From positions 1,984,001 to 2,048,000 of the forward strand of contig OZ244864.1 of the NCBI GenBank assembly GCA_965221195.1: a stretch of DNA of 64,000 nucleotides, written 5' to 3'. Positions within the stretch are counted from its first letter, which is position 1. Each line of letters opens with the position of its first letter. This DNA comes from Poriferisodalis sp965221195 (GTDB taxonomy: Bacteria > Actinomycetota > Acidimicrobiia > Acidimicrobiales > Poriferisodalaceae). The notes below the pieces were generated by a model. It was not told the origin of the DNA, ran no database searches, and saw nothing but the letters and a program-made list of their open reading frames with translations. Positions 51,818 through 59,531 of the stretch are shown piece after piece. The position numbers were made by a program, and so were the translations under genes.

Positions 51818-51930
51818 GTGACTTGCCGCTATCCGCAACACATCAACTCGTACACGTCTCCGAACAGCGAGATGTAGGACCTGCCGGCCGTCGCATTCAA
51901 GACGCATTCGGGCCGGCGCTCAAACCATGA
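51814..51930 (+). CDS. short linker ORF in the type ISP-like locus
   Basis: A 38-codon frame from GTG 51814, which overlaps the preceding stop (GTGA), to TGA 51928-51930, which overlaps the next start (ATGA). It encodes QRDVGPAGRRIQDAFGPA near its end. In related methylases the GPxGxRIRDAF motif leads into the target-recognition domain, so this is probably a piece of the original chain now in another frame. Whether it is translated is unknown. Confidence 0.4.
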   Translation: MSDLPLSATHQLVHVSEQRDVGPAGRRIQDAFGPALKP

Positions 51931-52532
51931 ACTACCACGCGTTCTGGTCGATTTCATCGAAACTGCGAAAGACGATGCGCGGCGCACCAGAACAGCGCAT
52001 CGAACCGCGCCCCGGCAAAGAACGCCTAGCTGAGCGCTACTGGAACCAGCGAAGCCAACTTCTAGTGGCCAACAAGCACGACACCGTGTCAGGACGCCTC
52101 GTTGCCGTGTACAGCCGCGAACCTTCCGTCGGTTCTGGCTGGGTACCTGTATCAGTCAAAGACAGTGACGAAGCCAAGTCGCTCTGTGTCTGGTGGAATA
52201 GCACACCGGTCCGCATTTTGCTGTTGAGCCGCAGGTCCAAGAAACTCACTTATCCCTCGTGGTCGCTGGATCAACTGCGGAGCATCTCGGTGCCGTCACC
52301 CGACAATCCTGGGTGGGATGCCCTTTTGGCAGCGTTCGAGCAGGCCTGCGACATCGAACTGCTGCCCCTAGGGGACGCAGAACACTGCCAAGGCAGACAC
52401 ATCATCGACACCGCCGCAGCGCGCATCTTGGGCGTGCCTGAAAGCACCATCGCTGACTGGCGCCGCCGCCTTGCCTGCGAGCCAACAATTTCCAACCGAC
52501 CAGCAGAACCCGCAGCCAAACAACCACACTGA
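51927..52532 (+). CDS. C-terminal target-recognition part of the type ISP-like enzyme
   Basis: 201 residues. KERLAERYWNQRSQLLVANK, then SGWVPVSVKDSDEAKSLCVW, then KLTYPSWSLDQLRSISVPSP match the C-terminal recognition domain seen in N6-methylases that check DNA targets. It is not a free-standing gene in relatives. Its ATG overlaps the linker ORF stop, so it may be translated as a separate subunit by coupling, or it may be left over after frameshifts. Converges on the selenoprotein gene. Confidence 0.65.
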   Translation: MNYHAFWSISSKLRKTMRGAPEQRIEPRPGKERLAERYWNQRSQLLVANKHDTVSGRLVAVYSREPSVGSGWVPVSVKDSDEAKSLCVWWNSTPVRILLLSRRSKKLTYPSWSLDQLRSISVPSPDNPGWDALLAAFEQACDIELLPLGDAEHCQGRHIIDTAAARILGVPESTIADWRRRLACEPTISNRPAEPAAKQPH

Positions 52533-52657
52533 GAACGCCAGCAGCCGTGCCCTCTGCGACATGTCCTCTACGTTCTCATGCCTTGCGGAACCGGTCTGCT
52601 TCTTCGCGATCTAGGCGGCGACGTGGCTTCGCTTTGGAGGGGAACCTTCAGCGGCGT

Positions 52658-53812
52658 TCAGCGTTTGAGCAAGCTCTTGGCTCGCCGGACGGCTGGCGTC
52701 CAAAACCACTCGAGCTCAGCGAAGCGGCGATAGTCCTCACCGGGTAGCTCCATCGGGTCGTAATAGCGCGTGCCGGGCTGCTTGCGGAGTTTGTTCATCC
52801 GCTTCATCACCTGTCGGGTGGCATACAGCGTCCCTTTGTGAGTCCAGCCCTGCCGGTGGTAGTTCCAGTTGTCAGGTGCGAGTTCTTGAGCCGCGGCGAA
52901 ATACTTCAAGGCTTGCTTGCTGTCGTCGGTGGCCTCAAAGTGGAGCGCTAGCTTGAACGTGGCCTCGGCCAACAACAGGTTGTCATCGACCGGCTTGAGC
53001 TGCGATTTGAGTTCTGCGCTCGACCAGACATGCTCGCTGTCGGCTCCCCGTTCAATCCAGTCGCGAGTGGCCTGTGCGTACGTGTCGTTGCTTAACCGCA
53101 CTTTGCCGAGACCGAACTTGAAACTCATCTCGCCCGGGTACACACCTTCGTTGCTGCGAACAATGCGCCCCTCTTCGTCGATCCAAGCCGCCGAAGGCAC
53201 ATTCACCCAACCGAACAGCGAGCTGATCTTGTGAGTGGTATCGACGATGCAGTGATAGGTCGGCGACGCCCGGTCAAACCACTTGGCCACGGCGCCCTCG
53301 CCGCCTGAGTCCTGTGCCACGCTGACCAGCTTGAAACGGTCCGGGCCTATCGATTCGTAAAGCTCCTGCCAGACCGGCAGGCTGATGCGGCAACCTCACC
53401 AAGACGACCAAGTGAACAGCACCACCTTGTGGCCTCGAAGATCGGAGAGTCGCAGCGTGTTGCCGTTGCGTTCGGTCATCTCGAAATCGGGAGCGATTCC
53501 CGAATCCAGTCCAAGGCGGCGAACCTCGGGCACTGAACTCAAACTCCACACATCGCCGTCACGTACGGTCTGTTGACCGATCATGTCGGCAAAGGACGAA
53601 TAATCGAGCCACACCCAACCGTCTACGTCAGCGATCCAGTCCTCTCGCTTGGCCTCTGGAAGCGGCACACACATCTCGCCAAGGCACGCTCCTTCGGGTT
53701 TCATCTGCCAGCCCGTGGCCTGAGGCAGTTCGTCTACCCGCACCCACAAGCCGCTCGGATCGTCGGTGCGTCGCGCAATTTCTGTCTTGTGGTCGTTAGC
53801 GAGAATGATCAT
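52658..53812 (-). CDS. thioredoxin-fold (AhpC/TlpA-like) selenoprotein with C-terminal helical domain
   Basis: 384 residues if the in-frame TGA at 53396-53398 (codon 139) is read as selenocysteine. The N-terminal ~95 residues are an unfamiliar domain. A redoxin fold follows: GIAPDFEMTERNGNTLRLSD, HKVVLFTWSSW-U-GCRISLP, VNVPSAAWIDEEGRIV. In thioredoxin-like relatives this position is the redox Cys of the active-site loop. Codons on both sides of the TGA share one frame and one domain. A 6-bp hairpin with a GGUCU loop starts 14 nt after the UGA. The C-terminal ~130 residues are TPR-like helices (AEATFKLALHFEATDDSKQA). Predicted to be a thiol/selenol oxidoreductase; substrate unknown. It is cytoplasmic, with no signal peptide. 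Confidence 0.85.
53365..53381 (-). promoter_or_regulatory. SECIS-like hairpin downstream of the redoxin UGA
   Basis: In the mRNA CCUGCC-GGUCU-GGCAGG: six Watson-Crick pairs closing the same GGUCU pentaloop as in fdhA. The loop begins 20 nt after the UGA (18 nt in fdhA). Confidence 0.8.
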
Positions 53813-53848
53813 GCTTGCCTTACGAAGGCAGGTCTCTAGGTGGGAGTG

Positions 53849-54280
53849 CTAGGCGGGTGTGTCAGCGCGGACCAGACGAAAGACCGGGATCTCACGTCCG
53901 TGTTCGGTGGCGCTCTTCTCGTACTCGACGAACTGCGGCATCAGCGCTGCTTGAGCATCGAACAGCCGCTTACGTTCGTCACCTTCAGTGAGCACTGCCG
54001 TGGCTTCCCAGGTGTCGGTGCCGACTTCGACCGTGACGGTCGGGTTGGCTACGAGGTTGTGATACCACTGCGGGTTTTCTGGGGCCCCGCCCTTGGAAGC
54101 GATTACCACTACGTCTTCGCCTTCGGTGGAATACACCAGCGGCGAGCACAGTTCCCGGCCGGTCTTAGCACCGGTCATGGTCACAAGGACCACCGGTGCT
54201 CCTTCAAGCCAGCCGCCGCAAGTGCCTCCGTTCTCACGGAATTCCTTGATCACACCTGCGTTGATCTCCAAAAAATCCAT
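53849..54280 (-). CDS. deazaflavin (F420)-dependent nitroreductase family protein
   Basis: 143 residues of the DDN/DUF385 split-barrel family. Seen: GGTCGGWLEGAPVVLVTMTG, GAKTGRELCSPLVY, VVIASKGGAPENPQWYHNLV and a final FRLVRAD. Relatives in actinobacteria use F420H2 to reduce quinones or nitro compounds. It lies 36 nt upstream of the selenoprotein on the same strand and is probably in the same transcript, which hints at a shared redox-stress role. The ATG follows GGAGTTACTG. Confidence 0.92.
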   Translation of the reverse strand: MDFLEINAGVIKEFRENGGTCGGWLEGAPVVLVTMTGAKTGRELCSPLVYSTEGEDVVVIASKGGAPENPQWYHNLVANPTVTVEVGTDTWEATAVLTEGDERKRLFDAQAALMPQFVEYEKSATEHGREIPVFRLVRADTPA

Positions 54281-54378
54281 CAGTAACTCCTGTGTGCCGT
54301 GCTAACCCAGTGTCGCGCCAACCCAGAAGTGTGAGCTTCTGGCCGTCGCTTCCTCGCCAGCCCAAACGAAGCTAGCGC

Positions 54379-54420
54379 GCTGAGTCGCTGGCACGCTGAG
54401 TCGCTGGCACGCTGAGTCAA
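54379..54420. repeat. 16-nt tandem repeat
   Basis: Two perfect GCTGAGTCGCTGGCAC units plus a partial third, in the gap upstream of the nitroreductase-family gene (54281-54484). Confidence 0.9.
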
Positions 54421-54484
54421 CAGCCGCTCAGCAAGAACCAGCACCACCATTTTCGTATCTATTGAGTTCGGACAGCCGAGACAG

Positions 54485-55375
54485 CTACTTGGACGCTTCC
54501 GCTCGGCGCTTACGTACCTCGGGGTACGCATCCGCTGGCATGTGGGCCAAGGCCTTTTCGACGAGTCGCCGAAAGAATTCGCCCGCCGAGAGATCCTCCG
54601 GTGTCCTGTCGTGTACTACCGCGACACTGCCGGTTGATTTAGATGGTTGTTCGTTGGCAAGGTCCGGTCCGTTTGTAGGAGCCGTTGTTGTTGTCAACTC
54701 TTCGAACAGCAGCAAGCAGGTGCAGTCGTAGACATCTGGCTCCGACCTGAGCTTGCTAAGCATGTCGATTGCGAAATCGATTTCTGCATCCGAAATATCG
54801 TTGCCTGCGACGAAAAGGAATCCCAGCGCCGACAAAGGGTGGCGACCCCGCAGGTTCTTGGCGTCGCCATAGCCCTCTTCAAATCGGTTGCGTAGATTCT
54901 TCGCATAACTGGACAGCATTGTCTTGGTACTGATGAGCACTTCAACACCAGCCGCCCAAGAAGCAATAACAACATCACCCTGCTTGAGATAGGCGCTGCC
55001 CATGACACGGGCTTCAGCTGGAAGTGCGCTTCGGGCTCCCGGCGCGTGATAGCGGCTCTCCACCTCCGAGCGAAGTCCGCGAGTAAGTGCTTTCTCGACG
55101 AAGTGGCGGATGTCTCGTGGAAGGATCCGCGGACTCTGGCGGCGTGGCCACACATCGTCTGCGTTGAAGCCGGCTCGGCGCAGTTCCTCTGCGGCCCACA
55201 CATCTGCAGCCCCTGCGACGATGCCTGAAGCCTGCGTCGCACCGGCAGCGACACGCAGCAGCTGCTCAAGCAGGTCGAAATCGGGCATGAATTGGCCGTT
55301 AGGGTGCCATGGATTGACGAACGGTTCCTTGGGAACGAAATCGTCGAAGCGGTCGAGCTTTTGGGGTTGTGCCAT
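54485..55375 (-). CDS. probable type II restriction endonuclease
   Basis: 296 residues. Assignment is mostly by position, 37 nt downstream of an N6-methylase gene on the same strand. The central part, KQGDVVIASWAAGVEVLIST and then KTMLSSYAKNLRNRFEEGYG, could hold a PD-(D/E)xK core (E in VEVLIST and K in STKTM). NLRGRHPLSALGFLFVAGND follows. The C-terminus is helical. I recognise no named prototype, so the recognition site is unknown. Confidence 0.65.
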   Translation of the reverse strand: MAQPQKLDRFDDFVPKEPFVNPWHPNGQFMPDFDLLEQLLRVAAGATQASGIVAGAADVWAAEELRRAGFNADDVWPRRQSPRILPRDIRHFVEKALTRGLRSEVESRYHAPGARSALPAEARVMGSAYLKQGDVVIASWAAGVEVLISTKTMLSSYAKNLRNRFEEGYGDAKNLRGRHPLSALGFLFVAGNDISDAEIDFAIDMLSKLRSEPDVYDCTCLLLFEELTTTTAPTNGPDLANEQPSKSTGSVAVVHDRTPEDLSAGEFFRRLVEKALAHMPADAYPEVRKRRAEASK

Positions 55376-55412
55376 CTTGACCCTTATTCGTCTGCGGACT
55401 AGGTGCTTGGGA

Positions 55413-57140
55413 CTAGGTGCTTGGGAATGAGTTCTTGCGGGCTGAAGCAGTGCTTGAGTGTTCAGGAAGCGTCACACCGTAGATTCGTTCCGCTGCACAT
55501 GTCGCCATGGAGCGGTCTCTCATTTGGAAGGCATGCCGCAGGTCGGCTTCGTCTCGCATGCTGAGTGAAGACGGGAGAGGAACCCGGATCTTGCGCAGGT
55601 ATTGAGCTTGGAAGCGATAGGTACCGCCTCGCATTTTGACGCAGTAGGCCCCGACGAGCAGGTTCGCAATGTCCGACAGCAGAAGACCCCCGAGGATTTC
55701 GAGGTCCCAAGCGTCGGAGACGATGTAATAAAGGTTGTGGTGAGGGTAATAACGTCCAACGTCGAGTACCGGATGCGCCGCAGCCTTGATGTCGGGGAGT
55801 AACAGTTTCGGCCTCTCAAGTAACCCGGGTGTCACGCGGTCAATCGTCCGGTACCAAGCGGTCGGTTTCCGGCGAGCAACATGGCGACTCCTCACACGCA
55901 ATTCGTGGGTACGTAGATGCGCAGCCAGACCAGGAAAATCTGCGAGTTCCACCAACCGTCCGTCTTGCCATGGGTTGATGAGATACTTGCCTGACCACCT
56001 CACTACTCCGCCTGCGGTGTCGCTTGCGATCAGTAGCGGCAGCAGTCGGTCGTTTTCGATGCCGGTCGGGTTGTCGGACACGTAGATGTCGTCGCATCCG
56101 GTGGCAACGCCGATGCCCACTCGCGTCCCCGTACACGAATCTTCAAGTGGGCGAAAACGCGACTCAAGATCGGCTAGTACCTCGAGTGTGCTCGGCGCAC
56201 CAGTAGGCCAGTGGGCGCTTCCTCTAGGCCAATCTCGAAGCTCAGCCGTCTCGAAGGACTCACCCGCAGGCACCTCTTGCGCATCGGAACGAAACCAAGC
56301 CTCAAGGCTGCGGCTTGCTGATTCGTCAAAAGAGTTGTCGGTTGCCACAAACCGGACGCTTCCTTGGGGGGCATTTTGAATCACGGTGATGGCTGGATAC
56401 GCAGACACATCTTTCTCAAAAGCATCGGCATCATGCATCTCAATGAGTGTTTCCAGTGCATAACGCGCGCCGACGAGTTGTCGAAGACGAGTGCCGTACT
56501 GGTTGTGCATCCAACGGTCAGCGCAAATGAAACCGAGGCGGCCACCCGGCCGCAGGAGCGCAAGGCCCTTCTCGAAGAATCCAACGAACAGGTCTGCTCG
56601 TCCTCGCATCGTCGAACATGCCTCCCTGTATGCATAGGCGACTTCATCCGGTATGTGCTCCAGCCGGACATAGGGAGGATTGCCGACGACGAAATCCACA
56701 ACGAGATTGCCGCCATGGTCGGCGAGCAGGAAGTCATCCGCCGTGATCCATTGTGCAGCCAGATGTTCGGCGACATCGACTGGCTCGCCGAGTTCTAGGA
56801 GCTTGGTCACGACGGCTCTGCGTGTGTGCTCAGCATTGTGTGGCAACAGATCAAATCCCTTGACTGCGTCGCCGAGGTCGGTGAGTGTGCGACCGTGTTG
56901 TCGGCAAGATGCCGACAGTCGCTCAATGATCGGGATGAGGAACGCCCCATAGCCGCAGGAAGGTTCCACGATGGTAGCCATACCAAGGTCTTTATCGGAT
57001 CGGTACCCGACCAAGTCCAGTATGAGATCGACCACCCACCGGCGCGTAAAAACCTGGCCGTGCTCGCCCTCGGGGTCAGGCATCCAAGCAAGGGTCGGCG
57101 CGGTGGTCGTCGGCGACAACTGGGCACTTCTCATCGCCAA
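55413..57140 (-). CDS. N6-adenine DNA methyltransferase (Eco57I/PstI-like, type II)
   Basis: 575 residues. Motif X-like region HGQVFTRRWVVDLILDLVGY, motif I EPSCGYGAFLIP (near residue 60), and motif IV VVGNPPYVRLE (near 153), then a C-terminal recognition domain with LPDIKAAAHP and RGGTYRFQAQYLRKIRVPLP. This I-before-IV order with NPPY is the gamma class. It modifies adenine in the target of the endonuclease encoded next. The last codons overlap a duplicated 14-nt repeat (55397-55424). It diverges from the P450 gene. Confidence 0.9.
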   Translation of the reverse strand: MAMRSAQLSPTTTAPTLAWMPDPEGEHGQVFTRRWVVDLILDLVGYRSDKDLGMATIVEPSCGYGAFLIPIIERLSASCRQHGRTLTDLGDAVKGFDLLPHNAEHTRRAVVTKLLELGEPVDVAEHLAAQWITADDFLLADHGGNLVVDFVVGNPPYVRLEHIPDEVAYAYREACSTMRGRADLFVGFFEKGLALLRPGGRLGFICADRWMHNQYGTRLRQLVGARYALETLIEMHDADAFEKDVSAYPAITVIQNAPQGSVRFVATDNSFDESASRSLEAWFRSDAQEVPAGESFETAELRDWPRGSAHWPTGAPSTLEVLADLESRFRPLEDSCTGTRVGIGVATGCDDIYVSDNPTGIENDRLLPLLIASDTAGGVVRWSGKYLINPWQDGRLVELADFPGLAAHLRTHELRVRSRHVARRKPTAWYRTIDRVTPGLLERPKLLLPDIKAAAHPVLDVGRYYPHHNLYYIVSDAWDLEILGGLLLSDIANLLVGAYCVKMRGGTYRFQAQYLRKIRVPLPSSLSMRDEADLRHAFQMRDRSMATCAAERIYGVTLPEHSSTASARKNSFPST

Positions 57141-57300
57141 GCCTCCAAGGTAGAACCCAAACTACAGGTATGTGACTTCATGCGCTGTGAAGCTACGCAA
57201 CCCCTGTCACAACCAAGGCGCTTGGTTCTCTGAATTACACTGGCTTCGACTGGGGGGTGTGCCAAGAACTGACAGCCCATCTGGAAGGGAGGGCGACTCG

Positions 57301-58557
57301 ATGACCGACACAGCACCCGTTGAAGACTGGGGCACCGACTACGACATCTTTGACTCCGGCTACGTGCGAGACCCAGCCCCGGTATGGGATGCGCTGCGGC
57401 AACGCTGCCCGATCGCCCACACCGAACGTTGGGGCGGTTCGTTCTTGCCCACCCGCTACGACGATGTGCAGGCCATGGCGAAGATGGTCCCTGAGCTTTC
57501 CAGCCACGATGTGCTCGTCACTTCCGAGCCACTTGAGCCGATTGAGGCGGTTGCGCCGGACACAGAGCTAGCCGCAGACCCGATCATCGAGCCATACCGC
57601 AGCGATGCCGCACCGATCTCTGAGGACCCGCCTGTTCACAGCTGGACTCGGCGTCTGCTGCTGCCGCACTTTGCGCCTCGCGCAGTGGAATCTCACCGCC
57701 AGTACACCGAAGATCTGGCTCATCGTCTCATCGACGGGTTCATCGACAAAGGCCAAGTAGACGGCGCTGAGCACTACGCCCAGCAGATCCCGCCTCGGGT
57801 GATTGCCCACCTGCTGGGCATAGACGAAAACCGAGTGGACGAATTCACCTACTGGGTGCGCTGTGTGTTGGAGTTGGGTCTCACTCAACCGGAGCTGCGC
57901 CGCAAATACCGACGCGTGATCCGGGAGTTCTTCTTTGAGGTCGTAGAAGAGAAACAAGCCAATCCCGACGACGGGTTCGTCTCGGCGCTGCTGGCAGGAA
58001 CCGACGACGAGGGCAACCTCATCGACCCGGTCTTAGCGGTGGGCATGCTCAATCTGCAGCTCATCGCCGGAATCGACACCACCTGGAGCTCCATCGGCTC
58101 GGCACTGTGGCACTTTGGCACCCACCCCGCTGACCGCCACCGGATGGCGGCCGAGCCGGAACTGTGGCCCTCCGCCATCGAAGAGCTGCTGCGCTTCTAC
58201 TCACCGGTGACCATGGGACGCGTCGCTGTGCAGGATGTGAAAGTTCGCGACGTGACCATCCCCAAAGGCAGCAAGGTGTTGATGAACTTCCCCGGCGCCA
58301 ACCGCGACCCAGAGGTCTTTGAGCGCCCCGACGAGGTCATATTGGATCGCCCGCACAACCGCCATGTTGCATTCGGTTCGGGCATCCACCGCTGCGCTGG
58401 CTCAAATCTGGCCCGACTGGAGATGGACGTTGCACTGCGCACATGGTTTGAGCGCATCGAAGACTTCGAGGTTGCCGAACCCGACAAAGTCACCTGGGCC
58501 GGAGGGCAAGTGCGCGGCCCACGGCACCTGCCGATCCGTTTCTCACTGGCACATTGA
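57301..58557 (+). CDS. cytochrome P450
   Basis: 418 residues from ATG 57301, which follows AAGGGAGGG. I-helix oxygen-binding LIAGIDTTWSS, the ExxR motif in EELLRFYSP, and the heme-thiolate loop HVAFGSGIHRCAGSNLARLE. These make it a soluble class I bacterial P450 needing ferredoxin and reductase from elsewhere. The insert around 60-95 is rich in acidic residues. Substrate unknown; the neighbouring SDR and luciferase-like genes suggest an oxidative pathway for a hydrophobic compound. Confidence 0.95.
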   Translation: MTDTAPVEDWGTDYDIFDSGYVRDPAPVWDALRQRCPIAHTERWGGSFLPTRYDDVQAMAKMVPELSSHDVLVTSEPLEPIEAVAPDTELAADPIIEPYRSDAAPISEDPPVHSWTRRLLLPHFAPRAVESHRQYTEDLAHRLIDGFIDKGQVDGAEHYAQQIPPRVIAHLLGIDENRVDEFTYWVRCVLELGLTQPELRRKYRRVIREFFFEVVEEKQANPDDGFVSALLAGTDDEGNLIDPVLAVGMLNLQLIAGIDTTWSSIGSALWHFGTHPADRHRMAAEPELWPSAIEELLRFYSPVTMGRVAVQDVKVRDVTIPKGSKVLMNFPGANRDPEVFERPDEVILDRPHNRHVAFGSGIHRCAGSNLARLEMDVALRTWFERIEDFEVAEPDKVTWAGGQVRGPRHLPIRFSLAH

Positions 58558-58620
58558 CCTGGCACATTGACCTGCCACCCTGAGTCTGCACCTTGAATTT
58601 GCACGTTGAGTCTGCGCTTT
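58546..58620. repeat. 13-nt tandem repeat beginning in the P450 stop
   Basis: Two perfect CTGGCACATTGAC units, the first of which contains the last codons and stop of the P450 gene, followed by four degenerate copies to 58620. Confidence 0.9.
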
Positions 58621-58717
58621 GAACAGGCAGGCGATGGCACCCGGCCTACGATTCGCTCATCACAGCAAGCAGCAATCAACCAAGCAATAGCGAGGTTCAA
58701 ATAATGAGGTTCAAATC

Positions 58718-59461
58718 ATGAGATTCAGCGGCAAACGTGTGATTGTGACCGGCGGAGCTTCGGGCTTCGGCAAAGCGATCAGCCAGGGGTTCGCCGAGCA
58801 CGGTGCCCAAGTGATGGTGACCGACATCAACATCGAAGGCGCCGAAGCGGTTGCTGCCGAACTCGACGGAGCTTTGAGCTTTCAGCTTGACGTCACCCAA
58901 GAAGAGCCCCATATCGAACTGGCCCAGTTGATGGTGGACACCTGGGGTGGGATTGACATCGTGGCTGCGAATGCGGGGTTCGCTCACCGGACGGGTTACA
59001 CGCTGCGTATCCCCACCGAAGAATTTGACCTCATGTGGGCGGTCAACACCCGCAGCGTCTACTTCGCCGCGAAGCACTTCACTCCCCACATGCCGCCCGG
59101 CAGTTCCATCGTGAGCACGGCATCGATTGGCGGCAAACGGCCCCGGCTGGGTCTGACCCCCTACAACACATCGAAAGCAGCGACGATCATGTTGACGCGA
59201 GGTCTAGCTGAAGAGTTCGCGCCCGACATTCGTTTTAACTGTGTCGCTCCGGTGGCCTCAGAGACCCAGTTTTTTGTAAGAGCAACCGGCTCAGACAAGC
59301 TGTCTGATGAAATGAGGCAAACCGTCATCGGAGGCATTCCGATGGGTCGACTGACAGAACCCACCGATGTAGCCAGCGCGGTGATGTACTTGGCCTCAGA
59401 TGAGGCCGGCTTTCTTACCGGCGTCTGCCTTGACGTTGACGGGGGACGCAGCATCAGCTGA
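58718..59461 (+). CDS. short-chain dehydrogenase/reductase
   Basis: 247 residues, the usual SDR length. NAD(P) motif VTGGASGFGKAI at 10-21, VAANAGFAH near 88, the catalytic Ser in IVSTASIGGK, and YNTSKAA (Tyr-x-x-x-Lys). The C-terminus GVCLDVDGGRSIS is typical. It oxidises or reduces an unknown alcohol or ketone, possibly a P450 product. It lies 160 nt after the P450 gene on the same strand. Confidence 0.95.
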   Translation: MRFSGKRVIVTGGASGFGKAISQGFAEHGAQVMVTDINIEGAEAVAAELDGALSFQLDVTQEEPHIELAQLMVDTWGGIDIVAANAGFAHRTGYTLRIPTEEFDLMWAVNTRSVYFAAKHFTPHMPPGSSIVSTASIGGKRPRLGLTPYNTSKAATIMLTRGLAEEFAPDIRFNCVAPVASETQFFVRATGSDKLSDEMRQTVIGGIPMGRLTEPTDVASAVMYLASDEAGFLTGVCLDVDGGRSIS

Positions 59462-59531
59462 CCCCGCCCTAGGACACAGGCACCACAGACACAGGAAACA
59501 CAGACACAGGCATCACAAACAAAGGGTAATC

